Of a DNA stretch of 64,000 bases, positions 40,765 to 52,245 are shown one piece after another (within the stretch, counting starts at the first letter, position 1; every line of letters starts with the position of its first letter). The position numbers and the translations under genes were made by a program. Where the stretch lies: NCBI GenBank assembly GCA_020744225.1, contig JAGMWG010000016.1:806001-870000 (forward strand), read 5' to 3'. Source of the stretch: Paraphoma chrysanthemicola (lineage: Eukaryota; Ascomycota; Dothideomycetes; Pleosporales; Phaeosphaeriaceae). The notes beneath the pieces are model-generated. The model had not been told where the DNA came from and did no database searches. It saw only the letters and a program-made list of their open reading frames with translations.

Positions 40765-42990
40765 TTACCACCTCGATCCCTGATCTCTCAATCCCTCATT
40801 AATCTGCAGCGCCGGGATACTAAACCCATACCCATCCGTGCGACCTTCTCTATCCGAGTTGCTAATCTCGACTCTCAGACTAACATCCAAACCATACGGT
40901 CCGCACAGTCCCGTTGGCACAATGCCCCCAGCAGCAGGATGCTGCGTGCCGGCGCCTTGCTCGCCGACGTGGATCGGGTGGCGCGGATTGTCCTTTTTGG
41001 CCGGGGGTGTGGAGAGGGTGGAGCCGTTGATAGATGGGGCTTGACCGGGGGCGGGAGCGGGAGCGGATAAGGTCGCCGAGGGTGGAAGGTTGGATTCGCA
41101 GATGATGGCGTAGTTGCGGCTGGGCATGGTGGCGTGGTTGGCGTCGCTGGTCTTCTTATCGATTTTAGCATCGCCGTTGGCGGCCCCGTTGGTAGCCCCG
41201 TTGGTACCGTTTGTAGCGACGCGCTCACCCTTGGCGTTGATGCCTGGGTCGCGATCGAAGATCTCGAGGAGCGTCTCGTCGGTGTCGTGGTCGAGATGAT
41301 GGATCTTGTTACGGCGGGCGAGGAGATTAGCAACCGCCTGAGGCGGGGGCTTGTTGGTGATAGCGGAGCTGATAATGTTGGGGATATAGCGCCAGTCCTG
41401 CTCAGCGGGAATTTGGTGCTTGGGGTTTGAGTAGAAACGACCAATGGCGCCGAGATGGACATCGCCTCCAAGAATGGTGACACGAGCGGAGAACTTCTTG
41501 GAGAAGTTCTGGAGAAGCTGAACGAGCTCGCGGCGCTCGGCCTTGTGCTGGCGCGCCGTGTAGTGGTCGTCCAAGTCATCGAGCAGATCGACCTTGCCGT
41601 CAAACTGGTTGAAGAAGCCTCCTGCGAGACCGAAACGCTTGTTCAGGAACTTGATAGGCGCAATCAACGGGGACTGAAGAATGTTCTCAAGCCACGCCAG
41701 ACGCGGGTACGCGATCGGGACACCAAGCAACAGGATGAGATGCTTCAACTCCTTGTTCTCCGTATATTCCTTGTCTAGGCGATCAAACAGCAGCCTGTAT
41801 GTCTCGGGGTAATTGATCTGATGGCGAGTGCGCTCTGTTCGCGCATCGATTCCAGCGAAAGCAATGCGCGCGCCGAGCTGGCAATAGATGCTCCGACTGC
41901 GCTCCTCCACGTATGGGCCTGGCTTGTGTCCGATAATGTACGACGGGTCACCCACATCGTTTGTCATGACGAAAGTGTCCTTGAGCTGTACCGGATCTGC
42001 CGGGGTTGTGCCCTTCTCGCCCACATGTGTCGTCTTCGGCGCATCGGTCGTGTACGTGCTCTTCGGAGGCGCAAGATGGTGCTGGAAAAGGAGGTAGTAC
42101 TTGTGCGCAACACCACCAATACCTCTAAACACCGCGCACTTCATGAAATGATCTGTGTACGAGCCGAATCCGTCGATGATGTCGTGATCGTCCCAGATAT
42201 TCACCTGCGGAATTTGCCCATTGGCGGTCGAGAAAGGTCGCTGGCCGTACCACTTGACGTAGTTCTGGAAGTAGTACTCGTCGCAGTCGGCGCGCATCGT
42301 CTCGGGGAACGGATAGTCGCGACGCTTGTGTGGGTTGCTAATTGCCGTCCACGCCTTCAATGGCCCATCCACTCGCACTCCGTCGTTGTAGATCTGGTCG
42401 CCGCCTCCAAGCATAACGTGGAACGGCCGCTCAGCGTGCATACGGAGCACATCGTTCCAGAGCGCCGGACCAGACCACGCCTCGACATCAGTGCCGACAC
42501 TGAAGCCATTGCAGGAGTGGAACATGATGCGCATCGACTGCGTGATAGAGGGTATCGCGAAGATCTGCGGCTTCTCGCTTCGCTTCTGGTCGACGTAGAC
42601 GAGGTTCTGGATGTCGTACTTCCATCGCGATTCGAACTGCTGGAAGGGCACATCGAGGATGAAGCGCCAGAACGCCCTCTTCGGATCTTCGTAGAGCTTC
42701 TCGCCGCTGAAAGTCCTCGCATCGACGCTGAATCTGACATCGCCAACATTTGCATCAACCGCGCCAGCGGGTGAAAGTACAAGCGTAGGGTTCTGCTGTC
42801 CGGGTGTGGTCACAACCAACACACTGCCATGCCAGACTGGCTGTCCAGTCTGCTGATTGCTGGTGCGCCGATAGTTAATCAGCGGTCCAGCAATGACATC
42901 GAGGGTGCCTGAAGTGCTGACAACCTGGGGACCGTTGCCAATGCCCGTGACGCCGCTGGGATCTTCGCGGGACTGGATCGCGTCGGCCAT
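40765..42990 (-). CDS. PhoD-like phosphatase (741 aa)
   Basis: This is a large intronless metallophosphatase-type protein. Metal-binding motifs of the PhoD fold are visible: LGGGDQIYNDG, VNIWDDHDIIDGFGSYTDHF and VTILGGDVHLGAIGRF. The N-terminal 150 residues form a beta-rich domain. The C-terminal part (about 590-690) contains a low-complexity Asn/Gly/Ala/Pro linker and then LRVEISNSDREGRTDGYGF, which suggests a C-terminal beta structure. No signal peptide is present, so it is probably cytosolic, unlike bacterial PhoD. Fungal members of this PhoD_2 group are poorly characterised; phosphodiester or phosphomonoester hydrolysis is inferred from the motifs. ATG 42990 begins MADAIQSREDPSG and is the first in frame. 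Confidence 0.9.
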   Translation of the reverse strand: MADAIQSREDPSGVTGIGNGPQVVSTSGTLDVIAGPLINYRRTSNQQTGQPVWHGSVLVVTTPGQQNPTLVLSPAGAVDANVGDVRFSVDARTFSGEKLYEDPKRAFWRFILDVPFQQFESRWKYDIQNLVYVDQKRSEKPQIFAIPSITQSMRIMFHSCNGFSVGTDVEAWSGPALWNDVLRMHAERPFHVMLGGGDQIYNDGVRVDGPLKAWTAISNPHKRRDYPFPETMRADCDEYYFQNYVKWYGQRPFSTANGQIPQVNIWDDHDIIDGFGSYTDHFMKCAVFRGIGGVAHKYYLLFQHHLAPPKSTYTTDAPKTTHVGEKGTTPADPVQLKDTFVMTNDVGDPSYIIGHKPGPYVEERSRSIYCQLGARIAFAGIDARTERTRHQINYPETYRLLFDRLDKEYTENKELKHLILLLGVPIAYPRLAWLENILQSPLIAPIKFLNKRFGLAGGFFNQFDGKVDLLDDLDDHYTARQHKAERRELVQLLQNFSKKFSARVTILGGDVHLGAIGRFYSNPKHQIPAEQDWRYIPNIISSAITNKPPPQAVANLLARRNKIHHLDHDTDETLLEIFDRDPGINAKGERVATNGTNGATNGAANGDAKIDKKTSDANHATMPSRNYAIICESNLPPSATLSAPAPAPGQAPSINGSTLSTPPAKKDNPRHPIHVGEQGAGTQHPAAGGIVPTGLCGPYGLDVSLRVEISNSDREGRTDGYGFSIPALQINEGLRDQGSRW

Positions 42991-43961
42991 GCTGGGTAGT
43001 ATGTACGAGGATGATCGTGGAAGGTGCGCAACGTGTCGGATATATCTACCACACCCATCCAGTCAGCTCAGCAGCTCGAGTCAAGCAAGGGCAACTCACC
43101 AATTCCTCTGCGCTCGACTCCCGTAAGCTCAGCTTGTCTTGGCCTCGCAACTAGATGCGCTATAGCGGCGATTATATATATTTCGTCGTAGCTCTGGCGC
43201 GAATGCGCAAGGGGTATCAAGGCGACGCAGAAATCGACGCAAAGCAACGTGTACAAAGAGAGGCGAAGTGAATGCGTCTCTAGACCCAGATGTCAGGAAA
43301 GTTGTTGTGCTTGCACATCCACACACAGAACAGGGATGCGGTGCCGCTAGCCGACAGTTATGACATCGACCACTCCTCGCGCCTTTCCAACCACGGCGCA
43401 GCCCCATCGCGAATCTGTGGGCCATCGGAGGCCCTGTGAGATCCTTGACGCATTGGAGGATGTACTACTGCGCGACGACTATAGTTTCCGCGGTCTAGTT
43501 GGACTCTCAATTGCTGGCTTCTCCAGGGTGAATGTCATCGTTGCTGTGCGACCGCCTCGAAACAGCCACAGGCCCAAGCTCCACAGGAGCATGCCAAGCT
43601 TCGTCTTGTGCGACCCGCTGACGACGATCAGTGGCGGTGCGCGCGCATCGGTCCACTCACAAATGAGGATTTGCAAACATCATGCAGCACCAAAGCGGAG
43701 AGTGGGCATGTCCAGCTGAGGATGCGCTTCAAAGGGTCAAAGAGTGCATGTTGCATCCGATGGCGTCTTTTGCTCTAGGCTGCGCTGCAAAGCTGAGTGA
43801 GATCATCTGCGATCAGTAAAGGGCACCTTGAGAGAGAGAGACAGAAGACAAGCTTATTGTCACAAATCTCAGATATATTCAAGTAATAGTAAAAGTGTAA
43901 CGCCGCCCAGATGCACCGTAAATCATGCACATGTCTTCATGATGCCATCGCGCCAGCTCGT
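42991..43961. other. intergenic, doubtful short frame only
   Basis: This covers the upstream region of the PhoD-like gene and the 3' side of NBP35. A 119-residue plus-strand frame starting at ATG 43360 (MTSTTPRAFPTTAQPH...) contains ILDALEDVLLRDDYSFRGLV but no known domain. I leave it uncalled. A (GA)n tract lies at 43832-43844. Confidence 0.4.
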
Positions 43962-45071
43962 CTATTCATCATCCGGCAGCACATCCTCCTTCGCCAGTCC
44001 CATCTCCTCACCCACTCTCCGTACCACATGCTTGATGGCCGCACACGCGGGACTGTCCGGGTATGCGGTAAGAAAGCTCTCGCCATAATCACACGCCATT
44101 CCGATCCTCGGGTCCAGCGGTACCGCGCCCAAGAACGGAATCTTCTCATCTTCCGCCAACCGTCTCGCACCACCTGTGCTCGGTCTGAAGATCTGGCTTT
44201 CATGCTTACACCCTGGACATACGAAGCCCGACATATTCTCCACAATCCCGAGAATCGGAATCTTTGCCTTTCTGCAGAAGTCAATCTCCTTGCGGACATC
44301 CAGTAGCGAGACTTCTTGCGGCGTAGTAACCAGCACCGCGCCGTCCACGCCACTTGCTTTCAGAAAACTGTTGACGCTGAGATGTTCGTCCGATGTGCCC
44401 GGCGGTGTATCCACGATGAGAAAATCCAGCTCTCCCCATGTAACGTCCATCAAGAATTTCTTGATTAAGCCATTCTTCTTGGGCCCGCGCCAAATCACCG
44501 CATCGTCCCGATTAGGCAGCATGAATTGCACACTCATAACGCCCAAATTCTCACTAACCCAAACAGGCTCCCACCCTTCCGCAGTAACGTGGATCGTCTC
44601 GTCCTCAACGCCCATCATCTTGGGTATGCTAGGCCCGCAAATGTCCGTGTCCATGAGCCCTACGGTGGAGTTGGGATTCGCGGAAAAGCCGTGCGAGAGC
44701 ATGGTGCTAAATGTGGATTTTCCGACGCCGCCTTTGCCGCTGAGGACGAGGATCTTGTGTTGTACGGACGAGAGACGCGCGGTTATGAGGGGGATGTCGG
44801 GATCGGGGCCTTTCGGGGCGGACGCGCAGATTGCTTGGTTTGGGCAGCCGGCGCAGTTGTCTGCGACGCCAGCCTGTTGTGATTCGGGGCCGGGACAGTG
44901 TTCTGTATAGCAGGAAGTTAGCCACTGAGGTTATGTATTTGTAGTACTGGGAGTATCGTCATATGATGCAGAGTGGCGGGGCATACCTGGCTCCGGCGCG
45001 ACAAGCTTCGGTGCAGCCTTGAGCGGCGCATCGAAATCGACTTGAGTCGGTTCTTCTAGTGAGGGCGCCAT
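43962..45071 (-). CDS. NBP35: cytosolic Fe-S cluster assembly ATPase NBP35 (341 aa)
   Basis: There are two exons: 45071-44987 and 44902-43962 (1026 nt). The 84-nt intron is GTATGC...ATACAG. The N-terminal cluster site has four Cys in EHCPGPESQQ...DNCAGCPNQAIC (C-x13-C-x2-C-x5-C), which distinguishes NBP35 from CFD1. The deviant Walker A is LSGKGGVGKSTFS. The C-terminal CPGC motif (GFVCPGCKHES) is the shared bridging cluster site, and switch II is DTPPGTSDEH. NBP35 with CFD1 forms the scaffold that assembles 4Fe-4S clusters for cytosolic and nuclear proteins. Length is normal (yeast about 328). The start MAPSLEEPTQVDF is the first ATG before the Cys motif. Confidence 0.95.
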
Positions 45072-45580
45072 AGTGGGTGCGGAAGGGTGAGTGTGGTGGC
45101 TACATGGTGGTGTGGAGAGGAAAAGAAACGGCAGCTTGATAATCAACCATGGTCGTAGGGCTGACAGGGATTAGCGCATTGCCCCACGCTTTTCATTCCG
45201 ACTTTCGGAACCCACGTCTCGAACAAGGATGATGGAGGAGTACCTTCAAGTGCATGCTGTGCCACGAATTTGTAACGCCATGATCCATCTCTCCGAATTC
45301 GAACTTGTGTACTTCGGGCCAACAACAAAGCAAACCCCGGGATTCCAATGCTATGGCTGTCATTATAGAGCCTGTATATCTCCAGCGCACTGGGCAGACC
45401 TTTGGTTGAACACAAAAAGTGTCCTGAGGGTAGACACGGTCCGTAAAGTCGTTTTAAGTAATGACACAAATATGTGAGGTATCTATTTATGCATTCATGC
45501 TCATCTATGTGGTGTTTCGATCACTGATCGCCCGATGCGCCAACCACTGGTTCCAAAAGCCACACTCGCATCCGGACCAT
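45072..45580. other. intergenic, no supported gene
   Basis: This is the NBP35 promoter and the 3' flank of UBA1. Only short frames without motifs are present. Confidence 0.45.
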
Positions 45581-48500
45581 CTATCGCAGCGTGACCATGA
45601 CGTATGGAATCTCAACATCCTCCTCATTCTGGTCCTCGGCCGTGATCTCGAAGATGACGTTCTTCTGGTGGTCTGGTACCGCCTTTTTGCTGACGTGTTC
45701 GACCAACTTGCTCATCCTGGAATGTGTTAGTGTGCTTCACATGTAGGCGTAGGGAAGTACTTACTTTAGAGGCAGGCGGTCCTTTAACTTTGAAGGAGGG
45801 TAGAAGGACGCATACAGTAAGCTCACGCCCGAGCTGATCATCTGTATCGAAAGACCCTTCGATTCGAAATGGGCGACAAACTCTTGCAGTGTGATGTCCT
45901 CAACCTCGAATCGATCCCACAGCTTGTCGATAGTGACCTCACCATTCGGTCCAGCGTACGTGCCCTTCGGGCTGGCGATCGGCTCACTGAAGCCAAAGAA
46001 AGGCAGTGCTAAATTGATAAAGCCATTCTTGTACTGCTCGATGTCGGTCTTGCCGTCAATGATCTTGTAGAGCTCGAGGTTGACCAGGCCTGTAACGAGC
46101 GCCGTGGTGGTGGCAATGGCTGGGATAATCTTGCCGGCAATGAACTTGGTCTTGTGGCGATCTGCTGTCTCGATCTTGTAGTTCTCTGCGCGAAGGTTGC
46201 TGGCCGCGGTGATGAAGTCAATGTGGTGGTTGGTGTCATCGTCCTTCTCGAACTCAACAGGCTCGAGCTTGAAGCCAGCAAGAGATTTGGGCGCTGGAAG
46301 CTGCTCAATGATGTTGTTTAGATCGTTGTCCTCACCGCCGCCGCCGCCTGCGGAGTTCGGGTCTGGATCGCTGTCGTTGGCTTGAATCTTTACAGTGGGA
46401 TCCGGCTTGAAGTCGGGAACAATCATGTCGTTCAGGACTTCAATGTAGTGCTCGCGAGTTGCGTTTGGCTTGATGCCGTAGTTGAAAGCATGCAAGTGAG
46501 CACCTGCCTCAACATACGTGAAGTGTGTGGGGTTGTTAGGATCAAACTTCAATGGGTCGGGCGCGCGCTTTGGTCCTGACCAGAATTGCTGGCCTGAGCC
46601 TGTTGTTGAGTCCTTGGGGAAGTTGTAGAGCAGCTGCGCAATTTGGTGGTTGTAGCTCTTCTCGAACTGGTGCCGGGCCCAGATGATGCAGTCGTCGTAT
46701 GAAAGTGGCTTCTCTGTGACTAGGAACTCTTTCAATGTATCTAGAGTCTGCTTCTCGTTGCCGGACTGCTTCAACGACGCGCCAAGATAGTCTGGCTGTG
46801 TGAGATACAGGTTGACCACCTCTGGGCCCTTGACGAAGAGCGAATCGAATGCTTCGCGCGCCCATGCAATGGTGTGCTCGATTCGATTCGGGAAACTCCT
46901 TAGTGTGCACATGGGGAAAGACTTCTCCGGAGGATCTTGTGAAGAGGAATACGACTCGGTGATGAATGGCAGAACAACTTGTGTGTTGCCCTTGGTGCCG
47001 AGAGTGCCGCTGTCCAGAAGAGGCTTGCGGAAGAAGACGCATCGACGGTCGACGTATGTACGCGCCTCTACGTTGTCCAGAGCATTTGTAACCCCATCCA
47101 GCTCGTTCCAGAACGTCTCGTTGAAGATGTGCTCCGTCTCTGGGCCGACCTTGTCCTGCAGGGTCACGATCTTGCCCTTCAAGTCGGGGTTCATCGCCTG
47201 GACTGCCTTTGCAGCCGCATCGCTCTTCAACTTGCCGACGTCTGCGGGCCGGAAGAGGAACTGACGATTGAGGTTGCTCTTCTCGATCTGGTCGTTGTCG
47301 GTGACGGTGATCTTGCCCTCCGGACCGACACCCAGACCCATCATAGCCCAGTTCTTCAACATCTCGCAACCGATAGCACCAGCGCCCACAAGGAACTCCT
47401 TAATGTTACCAAGCTTCTTCTGGTATTCCTGACCCAGGACTGCGATCTGGCCATCGTAACGCGAGCCAATCGGAGCGCACTGCTCCTCCGAGCGCGTCGT
47501 CGAGGACGGCAAGGACTCCAGTGAGTCAAAGTAGAGGAACTGAACGATGGGGTGGAACTTCCCAGACACAGCTTTTAGCACTTCCTGAGCAGCCATGCCA
47601 CCGAAAAATGCTGCGATCGGGCTGAGATCACCACGCGCTTGGTAGCTCAGCTCCTTGATCAGCTTCTCGTCGAGCTCGACCTTCTCGTCTCCTTGACCTG
47701 CAATGTCCTGTGCCAGCTTGAAGATCTCCGCGGCATCAGCCTCGTGGTGCGGTCGCGGTAAATCGCCCTTGTGCAGGTTCGCGAACTGGTGCAGAGCCTG
47801 AATACCGACATGCAGCTGTTGCGGCCGATCGAACTTGGCGAAATCGGAGATCAACAGCTCGGGCTTCTTGAGCTGCTTGCTGAAGGGCTCGAAGTCGATG
47901 ATCTTGGGCATCTTGACTTGGAGGTACTGTCCGCCGCTCTCATACGTGCCCAACCCGGAGACATCGCCTATCGAGAAGGTATACGGGCCCTTGACCTCAA
48001 TTTTTCGCGGTGCGCAGCCGTTGAGACCTTCCATGCCCTTCACCTCTGTGAATGTGACCCAGTCGCCATCTTCAAGGCCGTGCCGTGTCTCATCCAGAGC
48101 TGATACCAGACCTGACTCGTCGATGCCCGCGATGATACCATTTGTAACGTTCTCGCCAGTCGGGTCGCCGATTGTGAAGTTCTTGCCGAAGTCAGTGAAG
48201 ATGGTGCCGAACAGGCCAAAGGTGTCTGTGATGACGATGTAGATGCCGTTCTCGTGGCAGTAGTCGGCAATTTTGGTTTGGTCATCTAGCGAGGTATCTG
48301 TGAGCACCACGACCTGGAACTGCTTGAGCTGGGCCAGGTCTGACGTCAGATCCTTGCCGCTAAACTCTTTTACTGGTGTGTATGGGTTGAGCTCAGAAAC
48401 TCGCGGAACGGTGACGGATGCGCGCGGCTTGCCAACATCCTCGGGGTGGAGGAAGAACTGTGAAGACAGATCGGCGAGAGCGGCCGGTTTGGGATCAAAT

Positions 48501-48736
48501 AGCGTCAGAGATTTGACTCCAGCCAGAGCAATGTTCTTTGCAATTTCTACACCGAGACCTCGCAGACCGGCGACGAGGACGTTGGACGATCCCATGCGCT
48601 TCATGGCCTCGTGGCCAAGGACGTACAGCTGGCGACTGTATAGCGACTCATCGATCTCGCCGCCATCGTTCTTGAGCTGTTCGACAGCTGGGGCAGGGCT
48701 GTCGACCTGCATGCTCTCCTTGATGTTGTTAGCCAT
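45581..48736 (-). CDS. UBA1: ubiquitin-activating enzyme E1 (1035 aa)
   Basis: There are two exons: 48736-45765 and 45716-45581 (3108 nt). The 48-nt intron near the 3' end is GTAAGT...TTCCAG. The inactive adenylation half starts YSRQLYVLGHEAMKRMGSSNVLVAGLRGLGVEIAKN. The active half has FLVGAGAIGCEMLKNWAMMGLG (ATP site) and TDNDQIEKSNLNRQFLFR. The catalytic Cys lies in SFPMCTLRSFPNRIEHTIAWA. The C-terminal ubiquitin-fold domain ends DVEIPYVMVTLR. E1 forms a ubiquitin thioester and charges E2 enzymes, in cytosol and nucleus. ATG 48736 gives MANNIKESMQVDSP. Upstream there is a likely 5' intron (donor GTGAGT at 48865) and a coding-like basic segment discussed in the findings. The identification is secure. 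Confidence 0.97.
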
Positions 48737-48739
48737 GAT

Positions 48740-48865
48740 CTCAAATCTAGTGGACGAGAGCGCTGTCGGCGGCGATTTATGGCAGCATAGGAGGCGATAT
48801 GGTTACAAATGCACTGCCCCACCAGCAGCGACGCGCCGCCGAAACAGAAGCGGGGCTGGACTCAC
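48740..48865 (-). other. probable 5' intron of UBA1
   Basis: A strong donor GTGAGT sits at 48865 directly after ATGGCC. The acceptor may be CTAG, ending at 48747 and leaving the small uORF ATG GCC ATT TGA. Alternatively it may be TTGAG, ending at 48740, which joins the upstream frame in phase to the known start. Both are read from sequence only. Confidence 0.5.
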
Positions 48866-48871
48866 GGCCAT

Positions 48872-49395
48872 GATCTTCTCTTTCTTCTGTGGACCTTCGT
48901 CCGTAGCGGAGCGCTTTCTCTTGGAAGCCAACGTGCCGACGGTGCGGTGGCGGGCGGGCGTGCTCGAGGACCGTCTGGGTAATGCTGCTGTTGCGGTGGG
49001 CTGGAGGTATTCGCGGAGTTATGCGGGAAATGGAGCACGTGAGAGGAGGTTGGGCTGGTGCTTTTGAGCAAAAGATGTGTGGGCGGGCAGGTTGTGTGTA
49101 AAGAGTGTGCAGGAGGCAAGGCAGCAGCGCAGCGGGCTGTTATGTGTGCAGTGGTTGTTTGAGAAGGTACTGGAGCTACCCACCAAAACGCTTGGCGCCA
49201 GTGATGCAATCACCAAACTCGCGTCCAGGCAGCGCTCCGAGCTTCCACACCCACCCTGTCGATTCTTCTATTTGCGGGTCTTGTCTACCTTCACCTATTA
49301 GGCGTCTTGCGAATCTCATCCAAGAAGTTTTCCGAATCCATCCAGGCTCCTGTCTTCTAAACTTGCTGCCACTGATCACTAACACCGCACCTTGC
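48872..49395. other. UBA1 upstream region
   Basis: No independent gene is supported. The stretch 48931-48872 on the minus strand codes a basic segment in frame with UBA1. The rest holds the promoter. Confidence 0.4.
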
Positions 49396-49877
49396 TTACC
49401 ACAGCGCCTCATTGCAGCGGCTTTCTCCATGGCATCGGCACAGGCCGAACGACCCTCTGCTGCGGCAAGTCAGGACTCGCCGGACAACACGGTGCTCCAC
49501 CATACCTTCCCTGATAATGTCGATGAGTTCATGTACTTCCCTTGGCACTTGTTCAGATCGTATAACTCCTTCCGTCTCGCCTCTCCTCTGCTGCTGTCAA
49601 TGAACGCATGCTCTGGCGGGCGCTCTGATCACTCACGATATGTCTGACGAAGGCGTCGCTGTTGCCAAATGCACACTATACCGAGGGCTAGTTGCAGAAC
49701 CCCGAAAACAATCGCAGCAACCGCTTCGGTCGATACAGAGGCGTTGCTATATCTAGCTATCGTCGGCTTAACGGTTGCGACTATGATTAGTATTCCCGGT
49801 CTCGTCGTCTGGACTTGCACTGGAAGCGGATTGCAAGCCAAAGAACTAGTCAATACACACGATCGAAGCGTTTTCAC
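49396..49877 (-). CDS. possible small membrane protein (partial model)
   Basis: Two coding-like pieces lie in this order on the minus strand. The first (about 49877-49640) encodes ARYSNASVSTEAVAAIVFGV then LQLALGIVCIWQQRRLRQTYR, a single membrane helix followed by a basic face. The second (about 49590-49500) encodes ETEGVIRSEQVPREVHELID and IIREG, and stays open to a TAA at 49398-49396. A GTGAGT donor directly after TYR supports an intron between them; the acceptor is unclear. No ATG is visible in the first piece, so an upstream exon would be needed. No family is recognised with confidence. Confidence 0.3.
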
Positions 49878-49899
49878 ATCCCATGCCTCGACCCCGAAC

Positions 49900-50398
49900 A
49901 GGTGATGGCTGCGCTGAAAGAGAACAAAGCCTCAGCCCGATCTAACAGTCATATGTACAATTCAGAGAATTGTACTTTTGCTTCAAGGCAAGGGCCATTT
50001 GCACTATAGTCGAAAGCCTTTGCGTGTCGTTTCGGAGGCTGAGCAACTATTCTTGGAATTGTCCTTCAGCATTGTACTTTTGTAGTCTGCATCTCGATTG
50101 GACAGGCATCACACCGATATACGCAGGTGCGCTTGGGCTCGATTTCCTGTCCCGGACGCGAGGTGACCTTTACATTGGCTTCGCCTCGAGGTCGCTCATG
50201 GTTGTTTTGTTTGCTGGCCAATCGCGTGCCGGTTGAAACGCCTCAACACAACCGCTGCGCGAAGAGTGCAAGGCTGCGGTGTCGGATCTCGAGCAGCTTA
50301 AATATCAGCACTGGCACCCTTCTTTCTGCATGTTAAGCTTCGTCGAACTTGGCCTGCCTTTACTGTAGCCTATCACTTCTCTGGTCCCGCCTTCACCG
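49900..50398. other. intergenic, promoter of Clr5-domain gene
   Basis: No coding frame is supported. The 100 bp before 50399 are C/T-rich with a short TTCTTTC tract, fitting a leader. Confidence 0.4.
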
Positions 50399-51649
50399 AT
50401 GTCATACACATATGCCACGAGCGATTGGCAGATGAACGTCGAGCCTCATCAATACCACCAGGCACATGTACTCGTCCATGTGACTAACTCCAGTGAACGG
50501 CGCCTCGAGACCAGCGACTTCAGCTGCGAGGCGACGAAAGGGCGGAGAACGAAGGCCCCGACGCTGCGCGATAGCGATTGGGAGCCTCACAAGCACCGCA
50601 TTCGCGATCTTCACATCGTCCAGGATAAGCCTCTGAAAGAAGTCAAACAGATAATGCACGAACAATTCAATTTTTCGGCTGAGTAAGTGGCACCTTTTAT
50701 CGAGGGTCGTGACAGCCCTCGGCGAGACATCGTTGACCGCACGCAGGATCAGGCAATACCGCAGTCGCATTAGTAAATGGAAACTGGACAAGAACATAAA
50801 ATCGGATGAGATGAAATGCATCGTCAAGAAGCGGCAGCACAGAAAATTCGTAGAGTCGAAGAAACCAGAGCTTATGTTCCGGGTCCGAGGGAACCTGGTT
50901 GAGCCAGCAAAGGTACAACGATGGATGGATCGACATGACGTGCCTGAGAGTATGATTTATGCACCTAGTCCGGTCGCCTGTACGTTGACCAAGCCGTCGT
51001 TTACAGCTCATTTCCCAGAGACTGACATTCGCTAGCAACGCCGTCGGCGATCAGCTACTATACAACGTCCGCAGTAGCATCGCCAGCTCCAAGTTGGTCG
51101 AGCTCAACTTCGACTAGCACCGGCGACTACTTTTTACTGGAGTGGATAAATGATTCAGCATACTCGACCCCAGAGCAAGTTCCTCCTTGCTCGCAATTCG
51201 AATCCCAGGCCAGACGTAGTTCTAGCTCCGGATTCACCGGAATAATTCAGAACCACTTTGCTCCCGGAAACTCTATGTCTGGCCGTCCTGTGGCTTCACG
51301 AGCAAATTCCGACGAACATGACGCCTTCAGAGCCTTTCGAGAATTCGTTTTTGGGCCGTTCAGGTCTGAAAAACACGGCTTCATTTATCGCAAACTTGAG
51401 GCTGAGGATCCCACTCTATTTGTTGCCGTTTCGCGAAGTAAATTAAATCGGTTCGTCGATGAAACTATACGATTCTACGTGTACGGAAGCGGCCTTCCCA
51501 ACACATTCACTCTGACAGAGTTCTTGGACCGAATGTTTATCCGGAGGCAAGGAGTTCAATACTGCTTGGTACACGATGTAAACCTCGTTCGTGCCCCTGA
51601 ACTGCCATTGTGCTTCAAACGAGAGTACTGTGCGATGGTCTTAAGTTGA
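50399..51649 (+). CDS. Clr5-domain protein (376 aa)
   Basis: There are three exons: 50399-50682, 50747-50979 and 51036-51649, totalling 1131 nt. Introns are GTAAGT...ACGCAG and GTACGT...CGCTAG. The first join rebuilds the Clr5 domain: DWEPHKHRIRDLHIVQDKPL...MHEQFNFSAEIRQYRSRISKWKLDKN, at about residues 60-115. Clr5 is a short helical N-terminal domain named after a fission yeast silencing factor and is common in ascomycete proteins of unknown role. A Ser/Thr-rich linker follows (about 175-240). The C-terminal region has HDAFRAFREFVFGPFRSEKHGF and RFYVYGSGLPNTFTLTEFL, with no family I recognise. DNA binding or a nuclear role is possible but unproven. Confidence 0.85.
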
Positions 51650-52245
51650 TGTGTGGTGAATCTGCGAAGAACTCATCGATACTTCATGTCCGCCCGTACG
51701 GTATCTTCATAAAAGCCAATGACCGCTTAACCCAATCAGTCTGATTGAATGGTGGATGCATCCCGTCGTACTCAATTTCGGTATAAATATAGCGAGCTGG
51801 GAAGGACCGAGTGGGTCGCTCCTTGGTCTCAAAAGCAACATCTCGCTCATGACAAAATCCAGCTGTACATGTCAGCTTTCTGAAATAGTAGCTCACAATA
51901 TACAATACATGAAATCATCCTATGCTCTACACCATCACCAACAATATAGATTCTCGCACCTTTCATTGAAGCGCACATGCACGTACATCTCATTCTGCAT
52001 CACTCTGTTGCCACAAAAGAGCAGCAGACAGCATGATTGACCAGCTGGAGTCGAAGTAGTCTTTTCGCGATAGAGTCCACTTTCCTGAGACATTTGTCAA
52101 TCTATCAGGATCAGGCACGTCGTATTTGCTGCATGCTATACAATACAGTAAACACTTATATATTACTAGCCAATGTTAAAAGAAAGCCCATAATTAGCTA
52201 ACTATCTCTTCACCAGACCCAGTCAGTACGGTTCCAACATTTACA
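51650..52245. other. convergent intergenic region
   Basis: No gene is seen. It is AT-rich at 52130-52205 (atatattactagcc, ataattagctaac), fitting 3' flanks of the two converging genes. Confidence 0.45.

Noticed and set aside
41821..42774. 317-residue open frame antisense to the PhoD-like gene
   Set aside because: It mirrors the biased codons of the coding strand and has no domain; the opposite strand carries clear metallophosphatase motifs.
46542..47369. 275-residue alternative frame within UBA1
   Set aside because: It overlaps the active adenylation and catalytic Cys regions of E1 on the same strand in another frame and is Arg/Gln-rich low-quality sequence.
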